A DNA stretch of 64,000 nucleotides from Acidovorax sp. SRB_14 (lineage in GTDB: Bacteria; Pseudomonadota; Gammaproteobacteria; Burkholderiales; Burkholderiaceae_C), in the NCBI RefSeq assembly GCF_012932145.1, contig NZ_MWOK01000003.1, forward strand, positions 62,001-126,000, in the 5' to 3' direction. A program made the translations under genes and the position numbers. Every line of letters starts with the position of its first letter. Within the stretch, counting starts at the first letter, position 1. Positions 48,369 through 59,472 of this stretch are shown piece after piece. The notes beneath the pieces are model-generated. The model worked only from the letters and a program-made list of their open reading frames with translations, made no database searches and had not been told where the DNA came from.

Positions 48369-48680
48369 TCAGTTCGTGGTCGGGGTGGCAGCCGGGGCGC
48401 TGGCAGGTGCGGCAGCGGCGTCAGCCTTGGCCGCAGGGGCCGTGCCGGCATCGCCCGCCGCGGCCGGCGTGGCGGGTGCTGCACTGGCGCCAGAATTGCC
48501 GCCGCGAAAATCGGTGACATACCAGCCCGAGCCCTTGAGCTGGAAACCGGCCGCAGTCACCTGCTTGGTGAACGCCGCGGCGCCACAGGCCGGGCAAACC
48601 GTCAGGGGATCGGCAGAAATTTTCTGCAGCACATCCTTGGCATGGCCACAGGAGCCGCATTTGTAGGCATAGATAGGCAT
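48369..48680 (-). CDS. FmdB-family zinc-ribbon protein
   Basis: A 103-residue protein with the zinc ribbon MPIYAYKCGSCGHAKDVLQK followed by CPACG, then KQVTAAGFQLKGSGWYVTDFRG, typical of the FmdB/putative regulatory family. The C-terminal 45 residues are low-complexity Ala/Pro. It was named for regulation of formamidase, but most members are uncharacterised. It lies 9 bp before DUF502 and probably shares its transcript. Confidence 0.9.
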   Translation of the reverse strand: MPIYAYKCGSCGHAKDVLQKISADPLTVCPACGAAAFTKQVTAAGFQLKGSGWYVTDFRGGNSGASAAPATPAAAGDAGTAPAAKADAAAAPASAPAATPTTN

Positions 48681-48783
48681 GGCAATAAGAAGGCTGGAAG
48701 TGCAAAACCTTCAATTATAGGCGGCCTGCCCCTGTTCAAGCGCGCAGCCGGACCGCGCGCTTGGACTCCAGCGTGCGCTCGGC

Positions 48784-50238
48784 TCAGACCGGCGTGCCCT
48801 GGTAGTGGCGCACGTGGCCCTTGTGGTCTGCGGTCCATTGCGGCGCCAGCGACCCCGCCACCATGCCCGCCAGTGCGGCCAGCACGCCGGCGAGTTGCTG
48901 CGGGAACGCTGACGACAGCACCGGCGTGGCCACGAACAGGAGCCAGACCCCCAGGCCCAGCGCCACGGCGCAGAGCGCTCCCTGCGTGGTGGCACGCTTC
49001 CAGTAGAGGCCAAACACCAAAGGCACAAAAGCCCCCACCAGAGGCACCTGGTAGGCGCCCGACACCATTTCATAGATCGAGGTGCCCTGCATGGTGATGG
49101 CATAGGCGAGCACCACCAGCGTGAACACCAGCACCGAGACGCGCATCGCCTTGAGGGTGGCGGCATCGCTCATGCCGGGGCGCAGGTTGCGCAGGATGTT
49201 CTCGACAAACGTGGTCGCGGGCGCCAGCAGGGTCGCAGAGGCCGTGGACATGATGGCCGAGAGCAGCGCGCCAAAAAAGGCCACCTGCAACGCCAGCGGC
49301 ATGCGCTCCATCACCAGCGTGGGCAGCACCTTCTGCGGATCGTCCTTGAGCAGGGCCTGCGCCGTCTCGGGCATGATCAGCACCGCAGCGGTGACCACGA
49401 ACATGGGAATGAAGGCGAACAGCAAATACAGGATGCCGCCGATGATCGGGCCGTTGCGCGCCGTGCGGGCGCTGTTCGACGACATGACGCGCTGGAACAC
49501 GTCCTGCTGCGGAATCGAGCCCAGCATCATGGTGATGGCCGCGGCAAAAAAGAACGTCCACTGCTTGAAGCCGCCGTCCCGCGGAAAGAACTGGAATTTG
49601 CCTTCGCGCGCCGCAAAGTCGATGACCTTGCCCGCGCCACCGGCCAGGTCGGCCGCATAAAAGGCGATGGCGATCAACCCGAGGGCGATCACGATCATCT
49701 GGACAAAGTCGGTCAGCGCCACCGACCACATGCCGCCGTACAGCGTGTAGATCAAGACCACCGCCGTTCCCAGCACCATGCCGGTGGTAATCGAGAGCGC
49801 GCCCTGCGTGAGCAGGTTGAACACCAGGCCCAACGCCGTGACCTGCGCGGCCACCCAGCCCAGGTAGCTGAACAAGATGATGCACGAACACACCACCTCA
49901 ATGGTGCGGCCGTAGCGCTGGCGGTAGTAATCGCCCAGCGTGATCAGGTTCTTCTGGTAAAGCCGGTACGCAAAGAACAGGCCGACGAGCACCAGGCACA
50001 TGGAAGCACCAAACGGGTCTTCCACCACCTCGCCCAGCCCGCCATCGATGAAGCGCGCCGAGACCCCGAGCACGGTTTCCGAGCCAAACCAGGTCGCGAA
50101 CGTGGTCGCAATGATCACGGCCAGCGGCAGGCTGCGGCCGGCCACCGCGTAGTCTGCGGTGTTGTGCACCCGCGTGGCGGCAAACAGACCGATCGCCATG
50201 GAGGCCAGCAGGTAAAAAACAATGAAAGTCACCAGCAT
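48784..50238 (-). CDS. Sodium:solute symporter family protein
   Basis: A 484-residue inner-membrane transporter with about 13 hydrophobic helices, of the SSS superfamily (PutP/PanF-like). Helix 1 is FIVFYLLASMAIGLF; the family stretch DYAVAGRSLPLAVIIATTFATWFGSETVLG and SIPQQDVFQRVMSSNSARTARNG are clear. The ATG at 50238 is preferred over a TTG four codons upstream. The solute (an amino acid, acid or vitamin) cannot be told. It lies between ubiB and the FmdB-type gene on the same strand. Confidence 0.88.
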   Translation of the reverse strand: MLVTFIVFYLLASMAIGLFAATRVHNTADYAVAGRSLPLAVIIATTFATWFGSETVLGVSARFIDGGLGEVVEDPFGASMCLVLVGLFFAYRLYQKNLITLGDYYRQRYGRTIEVVCSCIILFSYLGWVAAQVTALGLVFNLLTQGALSITTGMVLGTAVVLIYTLYGGMWSVALTDFVQMIVIALGLIAIAFYAADLAGGAGKVIDFAAREGKFQFFPRDGGFKQWTFFFAAAITMMLGSIPQQDVFQRVMSSNSARTARNGPIIGGILYLLFAFIPMFVVTAAVLIMPETAQALLKDDPQKVLPTLVMERMPLALQVAFFGALLSAIMSTASATLLAPATTFVENILRNLRPGMSDAATLKAMRVSVLVFTLVVLAYAITMQGTSIYEMVSGAYQVPLVGAFVPLVFGLYWKRATTQGALCAVALGLGVWLLFVATPVLSSAFPQQLAGVLAALAGMVAGSLAPQWTADHKGHVRHYQGTPV

Positions 50239-50362
50239 GCGCCGCTCCAAAGCTCAAAGGGGTTGCAACAAAACGCCGCGCATTATCAGCGCAAAACCCC
50301 GCAAACCCGGCCCTTCATGTCGCTTGTGGGCGACAGCGGGCGCGCCTTCAGACCACGCCCGT

Positions 50363-51937
50363 TCAGAAGATGCGTACGCGCACCAGCCACTGCATCGCCA
50401 GGAGCCCGAGCAAAAACCCGACCCCGCCATAGACCAGGCTTTGCAGCAGGCGGTTGGTGCGTTTTTGCTCGCGCAGGAGCTCCAGCAGCTCGCGCTGGCC
50501 GCGTTGCTGGCGCGGCGTGCCGCGGCGCAGGTAATCGTGCAGCAGGCGCGGCAATTCGGGCAGCAGCTGTGCGTAATGCGGGGCCTGGGCACGGAGTTCG
50601 CGCCACATCCGCTGCGGTCCCATCTGGTCGAGCATCCACTTTTCCAGGAAAGGCTTGGCCGTGCTCCAGAGGTCGAGGTCGGGATCGAGCTGGCGCCCCA
50701 GGCCCTCGATGTTGAGCAGCGTCTTTTGCAGCAGCACGAGCTGCGGCTGGATCTCGACCTGGAAGCGCCGCGAGGTCTGGAACAGGCGCATCAGCACCAT
50801 GCCAAGCGAAATCTCCTTGAGCGGCCTGTCAAAGTACGGCTCGCAGACAGTTCGGATGGCCGACTCGAGCTCGTTGACCCGCGTCTCGGGCGGCACCCAG
50901 CCGCTTTCAATGTGCAGTTCAGCCACGCGCTTGTAGTCGCGCCGGAAGAAGGCCACGAAGTTTTGCGCCAGGTACTCCTTGTCGGACTCGGTCAGCGTGC
51001 CGACGATGCCGAAGTCCAGCGAGATGTAGCGCCCGAACGTGGCCGGCTCCAGGCTGACCTGGATGTTGCCCGGGTGCATGTCGGCGTGGAAGAAGCCGTC
51101 GCGGAACACCTGCGTAAAGAAGATCGTGACACCGTCGCGCGCCAGTTTGGGAATGTCCACGCCGGCCGCCCGCAAGCGCTCGACCTGGCTGATGGGCACG
51201 CCGTTCATGCGCTCCATCACCATCACCTCCGCGTGGCAGAAGTCCCAGTGGATGATGGGGATTTCCACCAGGCCCAGGCCTTCCATGTTGCGCCGCAACT
51301 GCGCCGCATTGGCCGCCTCGCGCACCAGGTCCAGCTCGTCGTGCAGGTAGTTGTCAAACTCCGCCACCACCTCGCGCGGCTTGAGGCGCTTGCCATCGGC
51401 GGACAGGCCTTCGAGCCAGCCGGCCATCGTGCGCATGAGCCCCAAATCCTTCTCGATCACCGGCAGCATGCCCGGGCGCAGCACCTTCACCGCGACCTGG
51501 TGCAGCAGGCCGCGGCGGTCGCGCAGGGTGGCAAAGTGGACCTGTGCGATCGAGGCGCTGGCGACCGGATCGTGCTCGAAGGTTTCGAACACCTCGGCCA
51601 GGGGTCGGCGGAACGCGCGCTCGATCGTCGCCACGGCAATCGCAGAATCGAACGGCGGCACGCGGTCCTGCAACAGCGCCAGTTCATCGGCAATGTCGGG
51701 CGGCATAAGGTCGCGCCGGGTCGACAGCACCTGTCCGAACTTCACAAAGATCGGCCCCAGCCGCTCAAGCGCCTCGCGCAGGCGCTGGCCGCGCGGTGCC
51801 TGCAGGTTGCGCCCCACCGACACCACACGGGCGAGCAGGCGCAACCAAGGCTTTTGAAAGCTGGTCAAAACCAGCTCGTCCAGGCCGTAGCGCAGCGCCA
51901 CCCAGACAATGGTGGCGCCGCGGAAGAAGCGCTTCAT
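50363..51937 (-). CDS. ubiB: Ubiquinone biosynthesis protein kinase-like UbiB
   Basis: A 524-residue ADCK/UbiB-family protein. It has the family-specific KxGQ motif in [23 protein letters not shown], the alanine-containing nucleotide loop [10 protein letters not shown], a catalytic region [10 protein letters not shown] and [11 protein letters not shown]. Two hydrophobic segments near the C-terminus ([19 protein letters not shown]) anchor it in the inner membrane. It is an ATPase needed for ubiquinone synthesis. The start overlaps the ubiJ stop by 4 bp, as in other proteobacteria. Confidence 0.95.
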   Translation of the reverse strand: MKRFFRGATIVWVALRYGLDELVLTSFQKPWLRLLARVVSVGRNLQAPRGQRLREALERLGPIFVKFGQVLSTRRDLMPPDIADELALLQDRVPPFDSAIAVATIERAFRRPLAEVFETFEHDPVASASIAQVHFATLRDRRGLLHQVAVKVLRPGMLPVIEKDLGLMRTMAGWLEGLSADGKRLKPREVVAEFDNYLHDELDLVREAANAAQLRRNMEGLGLVEIPIIHWDFCHAEVMVMERMNGVPISQVERLRAAGVDIPKLARDGVTIFFTQVFRDGFFHADMHPGNIQVSLEPATFGRYISLDFGIVGTLTESDKEYLAQNFVAFFRRDYKRVAELHIESGWVPPETRVNELESAIRTVCEPYFDRPLKEISLGMVLMRLFQTSRRFQVEIQPQLVLLQKTLLNIEGLGRQLDPDLDLWSTAKPFLEKWMLDQMGPQRMWRELRAQAPHYAQLLPELPRLLHDYLRRGTPRQQRGQRELLELLREQKRTNRLLQSLVYGGVGFLLGLLAMQWLVRVRIF

Positions 51938-52527
51938 GGTGCGGCCCGGTCGCCGCTGTCGGCCGCGGGGGCAGCGGCGGGGTGGCTGGCAGGGGCTGGC
52001 GCGAGGGCGATGCGCGCCCCCACGAACTGGCGCAACGCCTCCACCGACCGCCGTGCCATGCCGGCGAGCATGTGCGCAGGCACATCGCCCACTAGGCGCG
52101 CCAGGTCTTCTTCAGCGTCCCAGCGCACGTTATCCGCCAGCCACTGCAGATCGGCGGCGAGCTGCACGTCGCCCTCGATGCGCACGGCCGGCTTGTCGCC
52201 GCGCAGGGCAGACTGCGCAAGGTCGAGTGGCGAGGTTTGCGTGGCCTCCAGGCGCAGATGGGGCTCTTGCGTGGGCGGGGCCAGATCGAACAGTCCCGCG
52301 GGGGTGACCTGCAGCGCCATGGAATAGCCGCGCCACTGGAGGCGAGCCACCCGGCCGCTTTGGCGCGCCAGGCGCTCGGTGGCCGCGCGCTCCTGCATCA
52401 GCACATGGTTGAGGAACAGCACGGCGCGGTGCTGCACTTCGTGTGCTAGCCACTCGGGCGGCTGCGGGCCGGCGGCAAGGCGCTCGAACACGCTGCCAAG
52501 AAAAGAAAAAGGGGACTGTGTTGCCAT
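51934..52527 (-). CDS. ubiJ: Ubiquinone biosynthesis accessory factor UbiJ
   Basis: A 197-residue SCP2-domain protein, the lipid-binding accessory factor of the Ubi complex. It has [29 protein letters not shown] near the start and [40 protein letters not shown], the UbiJ hallmark. The last 25 residues are Ala/Pro-rich. It lies between the Tim44-like gene and ubiB, overlapping the latter. Confidence 0.88.
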   Translation of the reverse strand: MATQSPFSFLGSVFERLAAGPQPPEWLAHEVQHRAVLFLNHVLMQERAATERLARQSGRVARLQWRGYSMALQVTPAGLFDLAPPTQEPHLRLEATQTSPLDLAQSALRGDKPAVRIEGDVQLAADLQWLADNVRWDAEEDLARLVGDVPAHMLAGMARRSVEALRQFVGARIALAPAPASHPAAAPAADSGDRAAP

Positions 52528-52572
52528 AGTCCCCGATTATTCCCTGAACTGCGCGCGGCGCGCCGCGCTGCG

Positions 52573-53574
52573 TTATTGCAGTGCCTGCACCCCGGCCACG
52601 AGCCAGCCGCTGGCGCCGCTCTTGGCCTTCGTCATGTTCCAGACTTCACGGAACGGGCTGGGGCCCGACGAGGGCTCCTCGCGGATCATGCCGGAGAACT
52701 CGACGCTGGCCATGTAGGCTTCGCCCAGGTCTTCGATGCCCAGCAACTGCGCCTCGATCATCACCACCTCGGTGTGGTTCGGCTGGGCGCCGCCGCGGTG
52801 CGACTCGCGCTCGGCCAGCTGGGCGCGGATTTCCTCGAGCATGCCGTCGGTCATCATGGAGCGCAGCGTGGCCACGTCCGAGCGGTCCCACGCCGCCTGC
52901 AGCGTGGAGAAGTTGCGTTTGGCCGCCTCGAGGAAACCAGCGGTGTCAAAGCCCTCGGGGATGCCCCAGTTCTGCGAACCCGACAGGGCCGAGCCGATCA
53001 TCGAGCCGCCGCCGGACTGTCGCGCAGTGTCCCCGGACGTGGCGCCGCGTTCCCAGGGACGGGCCGACGCGTCGTTGCCCACCTTGTCCGGGCTGTAGTC
53101 GCGCGGCACGGTGGCGGTCTCGGGCGAAGCGGAGCCCGCGCCCTGGAAGGCGAACGGTGCCCCGCCCTGCGCCGCGCCTGCGGGCTTGCGGGAGCGCATG
53201 ACCATCTTGAAGATGGCAAACGCCGCCATCGCCAGCAAAGCAATCATCAGGATCTGGCCAAAGCCTTCGCCCATGCCCAGCGAATGGGCGAGCCACGCCA
53301 GGCCGAGGCCGGCGGCCAGGCCGCCGAGCATGGCGCCCCAGGGTTTCTTGGGCGCGGCGGCGGCAGGCGCCGCCGGTGCCGGCTTGGCGGCGGCGTTGTT
53401 GACGTTTTGCGTCGGTGCGCCGGGCGCGTTGCTGGGGGGCGTTGCCTGGCGCTGCGTCACATTGCTGGACTGCCGGCCCATCGACCTGCCGCCGCCCATG
53501 CGCGCAGCCTCCGCGTCAGGAAGTGACGCCACCATCATGATCGCCACAAGCAGGGCGGGCCACAGTTTTTTCAT
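52573..53574 (-). CDS. Tim44-like domain protein
   Basis: A 333-residue protein with a signal peptide (ALLVAIMMVASLPDAEAARMGGGRSMGRQ), a Pro/Ala-rich stretch, one or two hydrophobic segments near 80-125 (MLGGLAAGLGLAWLAHSL, ILMIALLAMAAFAIFKMVM), and a C-terminal Tim44-like domain (FLEAAKRNFSTLQAAWDRSDVATLRSMMTDGMLEEI). It is probably membrane-bound, with an unknown role. It lies between ubiE and ubiJ; the ordering with ubi genes is often conserved in betaproteobacteria. Confidence 0.85.
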   Translation of the reverse strand: MKKLWPALLVAIMMVASLPDAEAARMGGGRSMGRQSSNVTQRQATPPSNAPGAPTQNVNNAAAKPAPAAPAAAAPKKPWGAMLGGLAAGLGLAWLAHSLGMGEGFGQILMIALLAMAAFAIFKMVMRSRKPAGAAQGGAPFAFQGAGSASPETATVPRDYSPDKVGNDASARPWERGATSGDTARQSGGGSMIGSALSGSQNWGIPEGFDTAGFLEAAKRNFSTLQAAWDRSDVATLRSMMTDGMLEEIRAQLAERESHRGGAQPNHTEVVMIEAQLLGIEDLGEAYMASVEFSGMIREEPSSGPSPFREVWNMTKAKSGASGWLVAGVQALQ

Positions 53575-53593
53575 GTCTTGGTTCTCCGTTCAG

Positions 53594-54325
53594 TCAACAC
53601 TTGATACCCACATGCAGCGCGACGATGCCGCCCGTCATGTTGTGATAGTCCACATGGCCAAAGCCGGCTTGGTGCATCAAGGCCTTGAGCTCTTCCTGGC
53701 CCGGGTGCATGCGGATCGACTCGGCCAGGTAGCGGTAACTTTCGGCATCGCCCGCGATCAGGCGGCCGATCTGCGGCAGCACATTGAAGGAATACCAGTC
53801 GTAGGCCTTGGCCAGCGGCTTGGCGATCTTGGAAAATTCGAGCACCAGCAGCTTGCCGCCGGGCTTGAGCACACGGCACATCTCGGCCAGCGCGGCATCC
53901 TTGTGCGTCATGTTGCGCAGGCCGAAGGCCACGCTGACCACGTCGAAGTGCGCGTCCGGGAAGGGCAGCTTCTCTGCGTCGCAGACCAGCGTCGGCAAGA
54001 CCACACCGGCGTCGATGAGCCGGTCGCGGCCGGTGCGCAGCATGGCCTCGTTGATGTCGGTGTGCACCACGCGGCCGCTGCGCCCGACCTTCTTGGAAAA
54101 CGCCAGCGACAGGTCGCCGGTGCCGCCCGCAATGTCGAGCACCTGGCTGCCTTCGCGCAGATTGGCGACCATCACGGTGTAGGCCTTCCAGGCGCGGTGC
54201 AGGCCACCCGACATGAGGTCGTTCATCACGTCGTATTTGGACGCCACGGAGTCGAACACGCCGCGCACGCGGCGTGCCTTGTCTTTTTCGTCTACCGACT
54301 CGAACCCGAAATGCGTGGTGCTCAT
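53594..54325 (-). CDS. ubiE: Ubiquinone/menaquinone methyltransferase UbiE
   Basis: A 243-residue SAM-dependent C-methyltransferase of the quinone pathway. It has [44 protein letters not shown], the SAM-binding [15 protein letters not shown], and [37 protein letters not shown], all UbiE hallmarks. It heads the ubiE, Tim44-like, ubiJ, ubiB run. Confidence 0.96.
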   Translation of the reverse strand: MSTTHFGFESVDEKDKARRVRGVFDSVASKYDVMNDLMSGGLHRAWKAYTVMVANLREGSQVLDIAGGTGDLSLAFSKKVGRSGRVVHTDINEAMLRTGRDRLIDAGVVLPTLVCDAEKLPFPDAHFDVVSVAFGLRNMTHKDAALAEMCRVLKPGGKLLVLEFSKIAKPLAKAYDWYSFNVLPQIGRLIAGDAESYRYLAESIRMHPGQEELKALMHQAGFGHVDYHNMTGGIVALHVGIKC

Positions 54326-54385
54326 GGGCGTGATGCTAGCGTGTGTGGTGACAACCCCGCAGTTCTGTGGGGTATCGCCGTGGAA

Positions 54386-54438
54386 TTTTGATCCAATAGG
54401 GCTTCAGCGCTTATGGGCAAAGCGCCACCAGCTATGAA
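54386..54438. repeat. Palindromic intergenic repeat, copy 8
   Basis: Contains TTTTGATC, GGGCTTCAGCGCTTATGG, then CAAAGCGCCACCAGCTATGA. It lies between the DUF971 gene and ubiE, both on the minus strand, and fills much of that gap. Confidence 0.65.
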
Positions 54439-54470
54439 TTCCGAAGCAGCAGATCCGGCCGCTGCGGCGC

Positions 54471-54887
54471 TCAATGGCTTGCGCACCCGTGGCCGCCGCC
54501 CTTGGCGGGCATCGGGGCGTCGCGGTCGACGCCCGCCGCGGCCAGGCGCTGCAGATAGTCGTTCCACCGCTCCTGCTGGCGCTGGCCAAGGTCGTACAGG
54601 TAGTCCCACGAAAAAATGCCGCTGTCATGGCCGTCCGAAAACTGCGGCTGGATGGCGTAATTGCCGATCGGCGCCAGCGCGGTGACCGTGACCTCGCGCT
54701 TGCCGGTCTGCAGCACCTCCTGCCCCGGGCCATGGCCCATGACTTCGGCCGAGGGCGAATACACGCGCATCAGCTCGAAGGGGATGCGGAACTGCGCACC
54801 ATCGGAAAACACCACCTCGAGCACGCGCGATTTTTCATGCACCGTGATCGACTCGGGCGTGGGCGCGCCCGCTTTCAGACCTGCCAT
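54471..54887 (-). CDS. DUF971 (gamma-butyrobetaine hydroxylase-like N-terminal) protein
   Basis: A 138-residue single-domain protein. TPESITVHEKSRVLEVVFSDGAQFRIPFELMRVYSPSAEVMGHG and YAIQPQFSDGHDSGIFSWDYLYDLGQRQQERWNDYLQRL are the DUF971 signature, which also forms the N-terminus of gamma-butyrobetaine hydroxylases. Here it stands alone; stand-alone members are linked to iron-sulphur or iron handling only by hypothesis. The function is unknown. Confidence 0.88.
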   Translation of the reverse strand: MAGLKAGAPTPESITVHEKSRVLEVVFSDGAQFRIPFELMRVYSPSAEVMGHGPGQEVLQTGKREVTVTALAPIGNYAIQPQFSDGHDSGIFSWDYLYDLGQRQQERWNDYLQRLAAAGVDRDAPMPAKGGGHGCASH

Positions 54888-54950
54888 GGACGTACCTCGA
54901 AAACTGAAAAAGCAGCGGCCATTGTCCCACCCGCCGGCCGGGCCAGGCCG

Positions 54951-55403
54951 CTATAGCCGTGCCAACCCCAGGCCCATATGGGCCTCGGCGCGCGCGAGCT
55001 GGCTGCGCACCTGCTCTTCGCGCTCGGCAGCGCGCTCGCGCTGCGCCGCCGCCCACACCGGCGCGGGAAAGTGGCTGTCCCACCCAAAGCGTGCGATCAC
55101 GTGCCAGTGCAGGTGCGGCACCATGTTGCCCAGAGCGGCCAGGTTGATCTTGACCGGCTGCAGGTGCTCGCGCAGTGCCTGCTCGACCAGGGCCACCGCG
55201 TCCATGCAGTGCGCACGGTCGGTGGCGTTCAGGTCTGAAAACTCCGCCACATGGGCATGCCAGACGACGCGGTAGAAGGCCGGAAAGCCCGCCTCGTCGG
55301 CGCGGATGACGCGCAGTTTGGCGCCGCGCCAGACCAGCTGGCCGCCGTCCTGCGCGCACAGCGGGCAGGATGGCGCAGGCGCCACGGGCGTCGCAGCCGT
55401 CAC
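54951..55403 (-). CDS. HIT family hydrolase
   Basis: A 150-residue histidine-triad protein. The catalytic HLHWHVIAR lies near residue 100, and an N-terminal [13 protein letters not shown] zinc-like site is typical of this HIT branch. It probably cleaves nucleotide phosphoramidates or dinucleotides. The start is a GTG at 55403 overlapping the TGA of the upstream oxidoreductase gene, so translation is coupled to that large gene. Confidence 0.85.
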   Translation of the reverse strand: MTAATPVAPAPSCPLCAQDGGQLVWRGAKLRVIRADEAGFPAFYRVVWHAHVAEFSDLNATDRAHCMDAVALVEQALREHLQPVKINLAALGNMVPHLHWHVIARFGWDSHFPAPVWAAAQRERAAEREEQVRSQLARAEAHMGLGLARL

Positions 55404-58400
55404 ACCAGCACCCGCTCGATGCCGCCGCTGTTGGCGCGCTGCACGAACTCGGGCAGCCAGTTCTCGCCCAGGATCTGGTTGGCCATCTCGATGACGATGT
55501 AGTCGGCTTCGAGCAGGCCGTTTTGCAGGTCGTCCTCGTAGCGCTTGAGGCCTTGCAGGCAGCTGGGGCAGCTGGTGAGGATCTTCACGTTGGCCTGCGC
55601 CGGCACGGTGCCGCTGGCGCGCAGCTGGGCTTCGCCCTTGCGGATCTCTTCCTCCTTGCGAAAGCGCACCTGGGTCGAGATGTCGGGGCGCGTGACGCCC
55701 AGCGTGCCCGACTCGCCGCAGCAGCGCTCGCTTTTGACCACGTTGTCGCCGACTAGCGCCTTGACGGTTTGCATCGCGTCGCCCTGCTTCATCGGGTTGT
55801 GGCAGGGCTCGTGGTACAGGTAGCCGCCCTGCCCGCCCGGCAGCGTGATGCCCTTTTCGAGCAGGTACTCGTGGATGTCGATGATGCGGCTGCCGGGGAA
55901 GATCTTGCCGAATTCGTAGCCCTGCAGCTGGTCGTAGCAGGTGCCGCAGCTGACCACCACCGTCTTGATGTCCAGGTAGTTCAGCGTGGTGGCCACGCGG
56001 TGGAACAGTACCCGGTTGTCGGTGATCATCTTGTCGGCCTTGTCGAACTGGCCCGAGCCGCGCTGCGGATAGCCACAGCACAGGTAGCCCGGCGGCAGCA
56101 CGGTCTGCACGCCCGCGTGCCAGAGCATGGCCTGCGTGGCCAGGCCCACCTGGCTGAACAGGCGCTCGGAGCCGCAGCCGGGGAAGTAGAACACCGCCTC
56201 GGTCTCGGCCGTCGTGGCCTGGGGGTTGCGAATGATCGGGACGTAGTCCTTGTCCTCGATGTCGAGCAGCGCGCGCGCCGTGCGCTTGGGCAGGCCGCCG
56301 GGCAGCTTCTTGTTGATGAAGTGGATCACCTGCTCTTTGACCGGCGCCGTGCCCACAGTGGCCGGCGGCTTGGCCGTCTGCCTGCGGCCCACCTTGCGCA
56401 GCACGTCCACCGCCATGCGCTGCGCCTTGAAGCCCACGCCGACCATGGCGCTGCGCAGCAGCTTGATGGTGTCGGGGTTGGTGGCGTTGAGCATGGCCAT
56501 GGCCAGCGCGTTGCCGGGCCGGAAGCTCTTCTTGCCCATCTTGCGCAGCAAGTTGCGCATGTTCATGGTGACGTCGCCAAAGTCGATGTCGACCGGGCAG
56601 GGCTTCTCGCACTTGTGGCAGACGGTGCAGTGGTCGGCCACGTCTTCAAACTCCTGCCAGTGCCGGATCGACACGCCGCGGCGCGTCTGTTCTTCGTACA
56701 GGAAAGCCTCGACCAGCAGCGAGGTCGCCAGGATCTTGTTGCGCGGGCTGTAGAGCAGGTTGGCGCGCGGCACGTGCGTGGCACAGACGGGCTTGCACTT
56801 GCCGCAGCGCAGGCAGTCCTTGACCGAGTCGGCGATCGCGCCGATGTCGCTCTGCTGCATGATCAGCGACTCGTGCCCCATCAGGCCGAAGCTCGGCGTG
56901 TAGGCGTTGGTCAGGTCGGCGTACATCAGCGACTTTCGGGTCGAATCGCCCTCTGAAGCTTGCTGCACCTGCGCCAGCCGCTCTTCTTTTCGAAGCAGCT
57001 TGCCTTTGTTGAAGCGCCCTTCGGGGTCGATGCGCTGCTTGTATTCGGCAAACGGGCGCAGCTCTTCGTCGGTCAAAAATTCCAGCTTGGTGATGCCGAT
57101 GCCGTGCTCGCCCGAGATCACGCCGCCCAGGCTGCGCGCCAGCACCATGATGCGCGCCACGGCCTCGTGCGCGGTCTGCAGCATTTCGTAGTCGTCGCTG
57201 TTGACCGGCAGGTTGGTGTGCACGTTGCCGTCGCCGGCGTGCATGTGCAGCGCCACCCAGACGCGGCCCTTGAGCACGCGCTGGTGGATGGCGGTGGCCT
57301 CGTCCAGGATGGGCGCAAACGCCGCGCCCGAGAAGATCGCCTGCAGCGGCGCGCGCAGCTGCGTCTTCCAGCTCGCGCGCAGCGTGTGATTTTGCAGCTG
57401 CGCAAACAAGGTGTCCATGCCTTGCAACCAGCCCGACCAGAGCGCGCGCACCTCGGCCACCAGGTCGATGGCACGCGCCACGCGGTCGCCCAGCACCTCG
57501 GCCGAGGGGATGGGGTTGGCCGCGTCGCCCTGCTTGCCCAGTGGCAGGTTGCCGCGCGCAAAGAAGTCGCCCAGCTCGTCGCACAGGCGGATCTTGTTGC
57601 GCAGGCTCAGCTCGATGTTGATGCGCTCGATGCCGTCGGTGTATTCGGCCATGCGCGGCAGCGGGATCACCACGTCTTCGTTGATCTTGAAGGCGTTGGT
57701 GTGGCGGCTGATGGCGGCCGTGCGCTTGCGGTCAAGCCAGAACTTCTTGCGCGCCTCGGGGCTGATGGCGACAAAGCCCTCGCCGCTGCGCGAATTGGCC
57801 AGGCGCACGACCTCGCTGGTGGCGCGCGCCACGGCATCGGCGTCGTCGCCCGCAATGTCGCCAAACAGCACCATCTTGGGCAGGCCGCCGTGCTTCTTGC
57901 TCTTGGTGGCATAGCCCACGGCCTTCAGATAGCGGTCGTCCAGGTGCTCCAGCCCGGCCAGCAGCACGCCCGAGCGCTTTTGCTCGGCGAACATGAAGTC
58001 CTTGATGTCGACGATGCTGGGCACGGCGTCCTTGGCGTTGCCGAAGAACTCCAGGCACACGGTGCGCGTGTGCGCGGGCATCTTGTGGACCACCCAGCGG
58101 CAGCTGGTGATGAGGCCGTCGCAGCCCTCTTTCTGGATGCCCGGCAGGCCCGAGAGGAACTTGTCGGTCACGTCCTTGCCCAGGCCCTCCTTGCGAAAGC
58201 TCTTGCCCGGGATGTCGAGGCGCTCGCTGCGCAGCGGCGTCTTGCCGTCGGCCGCGAAATACTGCAGCTCGAAGCTGGCCACCTCGGCGTCGTGGATCTT
58301 GCCCATGTTGTGGCCAATGCGCGTGACTTCGAGCCACTCTGCATCGGGCGTGACCATGCGCCAGCTGGCCAGGTTGTCGAGCGCCGTGCCCCACAGCACG

Positions 58401-59317
58401 GCCTTCTTGCCGCCCGCGTTCATGGCCACGTTGCCGCCAACGCACGAGGCTTCGGCGCTGGTCGGGTCGACCGCAAACACGTAGCCCGCGCGCTCGGCCG
58501 CGTCGGCCACGCGCTGCGTGACCACACCGGCCTCGGTCCAGACGGTGGCCACTTCGTGGTCCATGCCCGGCAGGCGGCGCATCTCGACCTCGGTCATGGC
58601 TTCGAGCTTTTCGGTGTTGATGACCGCGCTCTTCCAGCTCAGCGGAATCGCGCCGCCGGTGTAGCCCGTGCCGCCGCCGCGCGGAATGATGGTCAGGCCC
58701 AGCTCGATGCAGCCCTTGACCAGGCCGGCCATCTCGGCCTCGGTGTCGGGCGTGAGCACGACAAACGGGTATTCGACGCGCCAGTCGGTGGCGTCGGTCA
58801 CGTGGCTGACGCGCGAGAGCCCGTCGAACTTGATGTTGTCCTTGGCCGTCAGGCGCCCCAGGCGGCGCTGCACGCTGCGGCGCAGGGCCGTGGCCTCGAC
58901 AAAGGTCGCGTCGAACTCGGCCACCGCGCGGTGCGCGGCCTGCACCAGCGCGCCCACCAGGCGGTCGCGCTCGACGTCGACCTCGGGGGTGCGGCGCTTC
59001 TCGACCTCGGCCAGGCGGTGCACGAGCGCGTCCACCAGCTGCTTGCGCCGGCTGGGGTTGTCGAGCAGGTCGTCTTGCAGATAGGGGTTGCGCTGCACCA
59101 CCCAGATGTCGCCGAGCACTTCGTAGAGCATGCGGGCGGAGCGCCCCGTGCGGCGCTCGCTGCGCAGGCGGTTCAGCACGTCCCAGGAGGGCATGCCGAG
59201 CAGCCGAATCACGATCTCCCGGTCAGAGAACGAGGTGTAGTTGTAGGGGATTTCGCGCAGTCGGGCGGGCTCGGCAGCCTGCGCCTGCAGGGCGGCCAAC
59301 GCAATCGGAACATTCAT
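55400..59317 (-). CDS. DUF3683 FAD-linked oxidoreductase/Fe-S fusion (D-lactate dehydrogenase-like)
   Basis: A 1,305-residue cytoplasmic protein. Order: an N-terminal DUF3683 region ([19 protein letters not shown], about 1-150); a GlcD-like FAD-binding PCMH domain ([37 protein letters not shown]); an FAD-linked oxidase C-terminal domain with [14 protein letters not shown] and GEHGIG; two [4Fe-4S] motifs ([31 protein letters not shown]); then two CCG/GlcF-like domains ([30 protein letters not shown]). It likely oxidises a 2-hydroxy acid such as D-lactate into the respiratory chain. The ATG at 59317 was chosen over a TTG three codons upstream. Confidence 0.88.
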   Translation of the reverse strand: MNVPIALAALQAQAAEPARLREIPYNYTSFSDREIVIRLLGMPSWDVLNRLRSERRTGRSARMLYEVLGDIWVVQRNPYLQDDLLDNPSRRKQLVDALVHRLAEVEKRRTPEVDVERDRLVGALVQAAHRAVAEFDATFVEATALRRSVQRRLGRLTAKDNIKFDGLSRVSHVTDATDWRVEYPFVVLTPDTEAEMAGLVKGCIELGLTIIPRGGGTGYTGGAIPLSWKSAVINTEKLEAMTEVEMRRLPGMDHEVATVWTEAGVVTQRVADAAERAGYVFAVDPTSAEASCVGGNVAMNAGGKKAVLWGTALDNLASWRMVTPDAEWLEVTRIGHNMGKIHDAEVASFELQYFAADGKTPLRSERLDIPGKSFRKEGLGKDVTDKFLSGLPGIQKEGCDGLITSCRWVVHKMPAHTRTVCLEFFGNAKDAVPSIVDIKDFMFAEQKRSGVLLAGLEHLDDRYLKAVGYATKSKKHGGLPKMVLFGDIAGDDADAVARATSEVVRLANSRSGEGFVAISPEARKKFWLDRKRTAAISRHTNAFKINEDVVIPLPRMAEYTDGIERINIELSLRNKIRLCDELGDFFARGNLPLGKQGDAANPIPSAEVLGDRVARAIDLVAEVRALWSGWLQGMDTLFAQLQNHTLRASWKTQLRAPLQAIFSGAAFAPILDEATAIHQRVLKGRVWVALHMHAGDGNVHTNLPVNSDDYEMLQTAHEAVARIMVLARSLGGVISGEHGIGITKLEFLTDEELRPFAEYKQRIDPEGRFNKGKLLRKEERLAQVQQASEGDSTRKSLMYADLTNAYTPSFGLMGHESLIMQQSDIGAIADSVKDCLRCGKCKPVCATHVPRANLLYSPRNKILATSLLVEAFLYEEQTRRGVSIRHWQEFEDVADHCTVCHKCEKPCPVDIDFGDVTMNMRNLLRKMGKKSFRPGNALAMAMLNATNPDTIKLLRSAMVGVGFKAQRMAVDVLRKVGRRQTAKPPATVGTAPVKEQVIHFINKKLPGGLPKRTARALLDIEDKDYVPIIRNPQATTAETEAVFYFPGCGSERLFSQVGLATQAMLWHAGVQTVLPPGYLCCGYPQRGSGQFDKADKMITDNRVLFHRVATTLNYLDIKTVVVSCGTCYDQLQGYEFGKIFPGSRIIDIHEYLLEKGITLPGGQGGYLYHEPCHNPMKQGDAMQTVKALVGDNVVKSERCCGESGTLGVTRPDISTQVRFRKEEEIRKGEAQLRASGTVPAQANVKILTSCPSCLQGLKRYEDDLQNGLLEADYIVIEMANQILGENWLPEFVQRANSGGIERVLV

Positions 59318-59472
59318 GGGGATCAACCTGGGGTGGGCGCCGCGCGCCCAGGAGCCTCGGGGCAGCGATTTTATGACAGGGGGCGGCCCCGTGCCCGATC
59401 AGGGCCAGGGCACCGGGGGCGCCAGGCGGTTCAAGCACGGCGCAGCCTGGCGGGGCCTGCCGCGCGGCGGGT

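Noticed and set aside
45252-49097. 1,281-codon plus-strand open frame
   Set aside because: It runs opposite nudB, aspS, DUF502 and the FmdB-type gene. All four are well supported on the minus strand, so this is a shadow.
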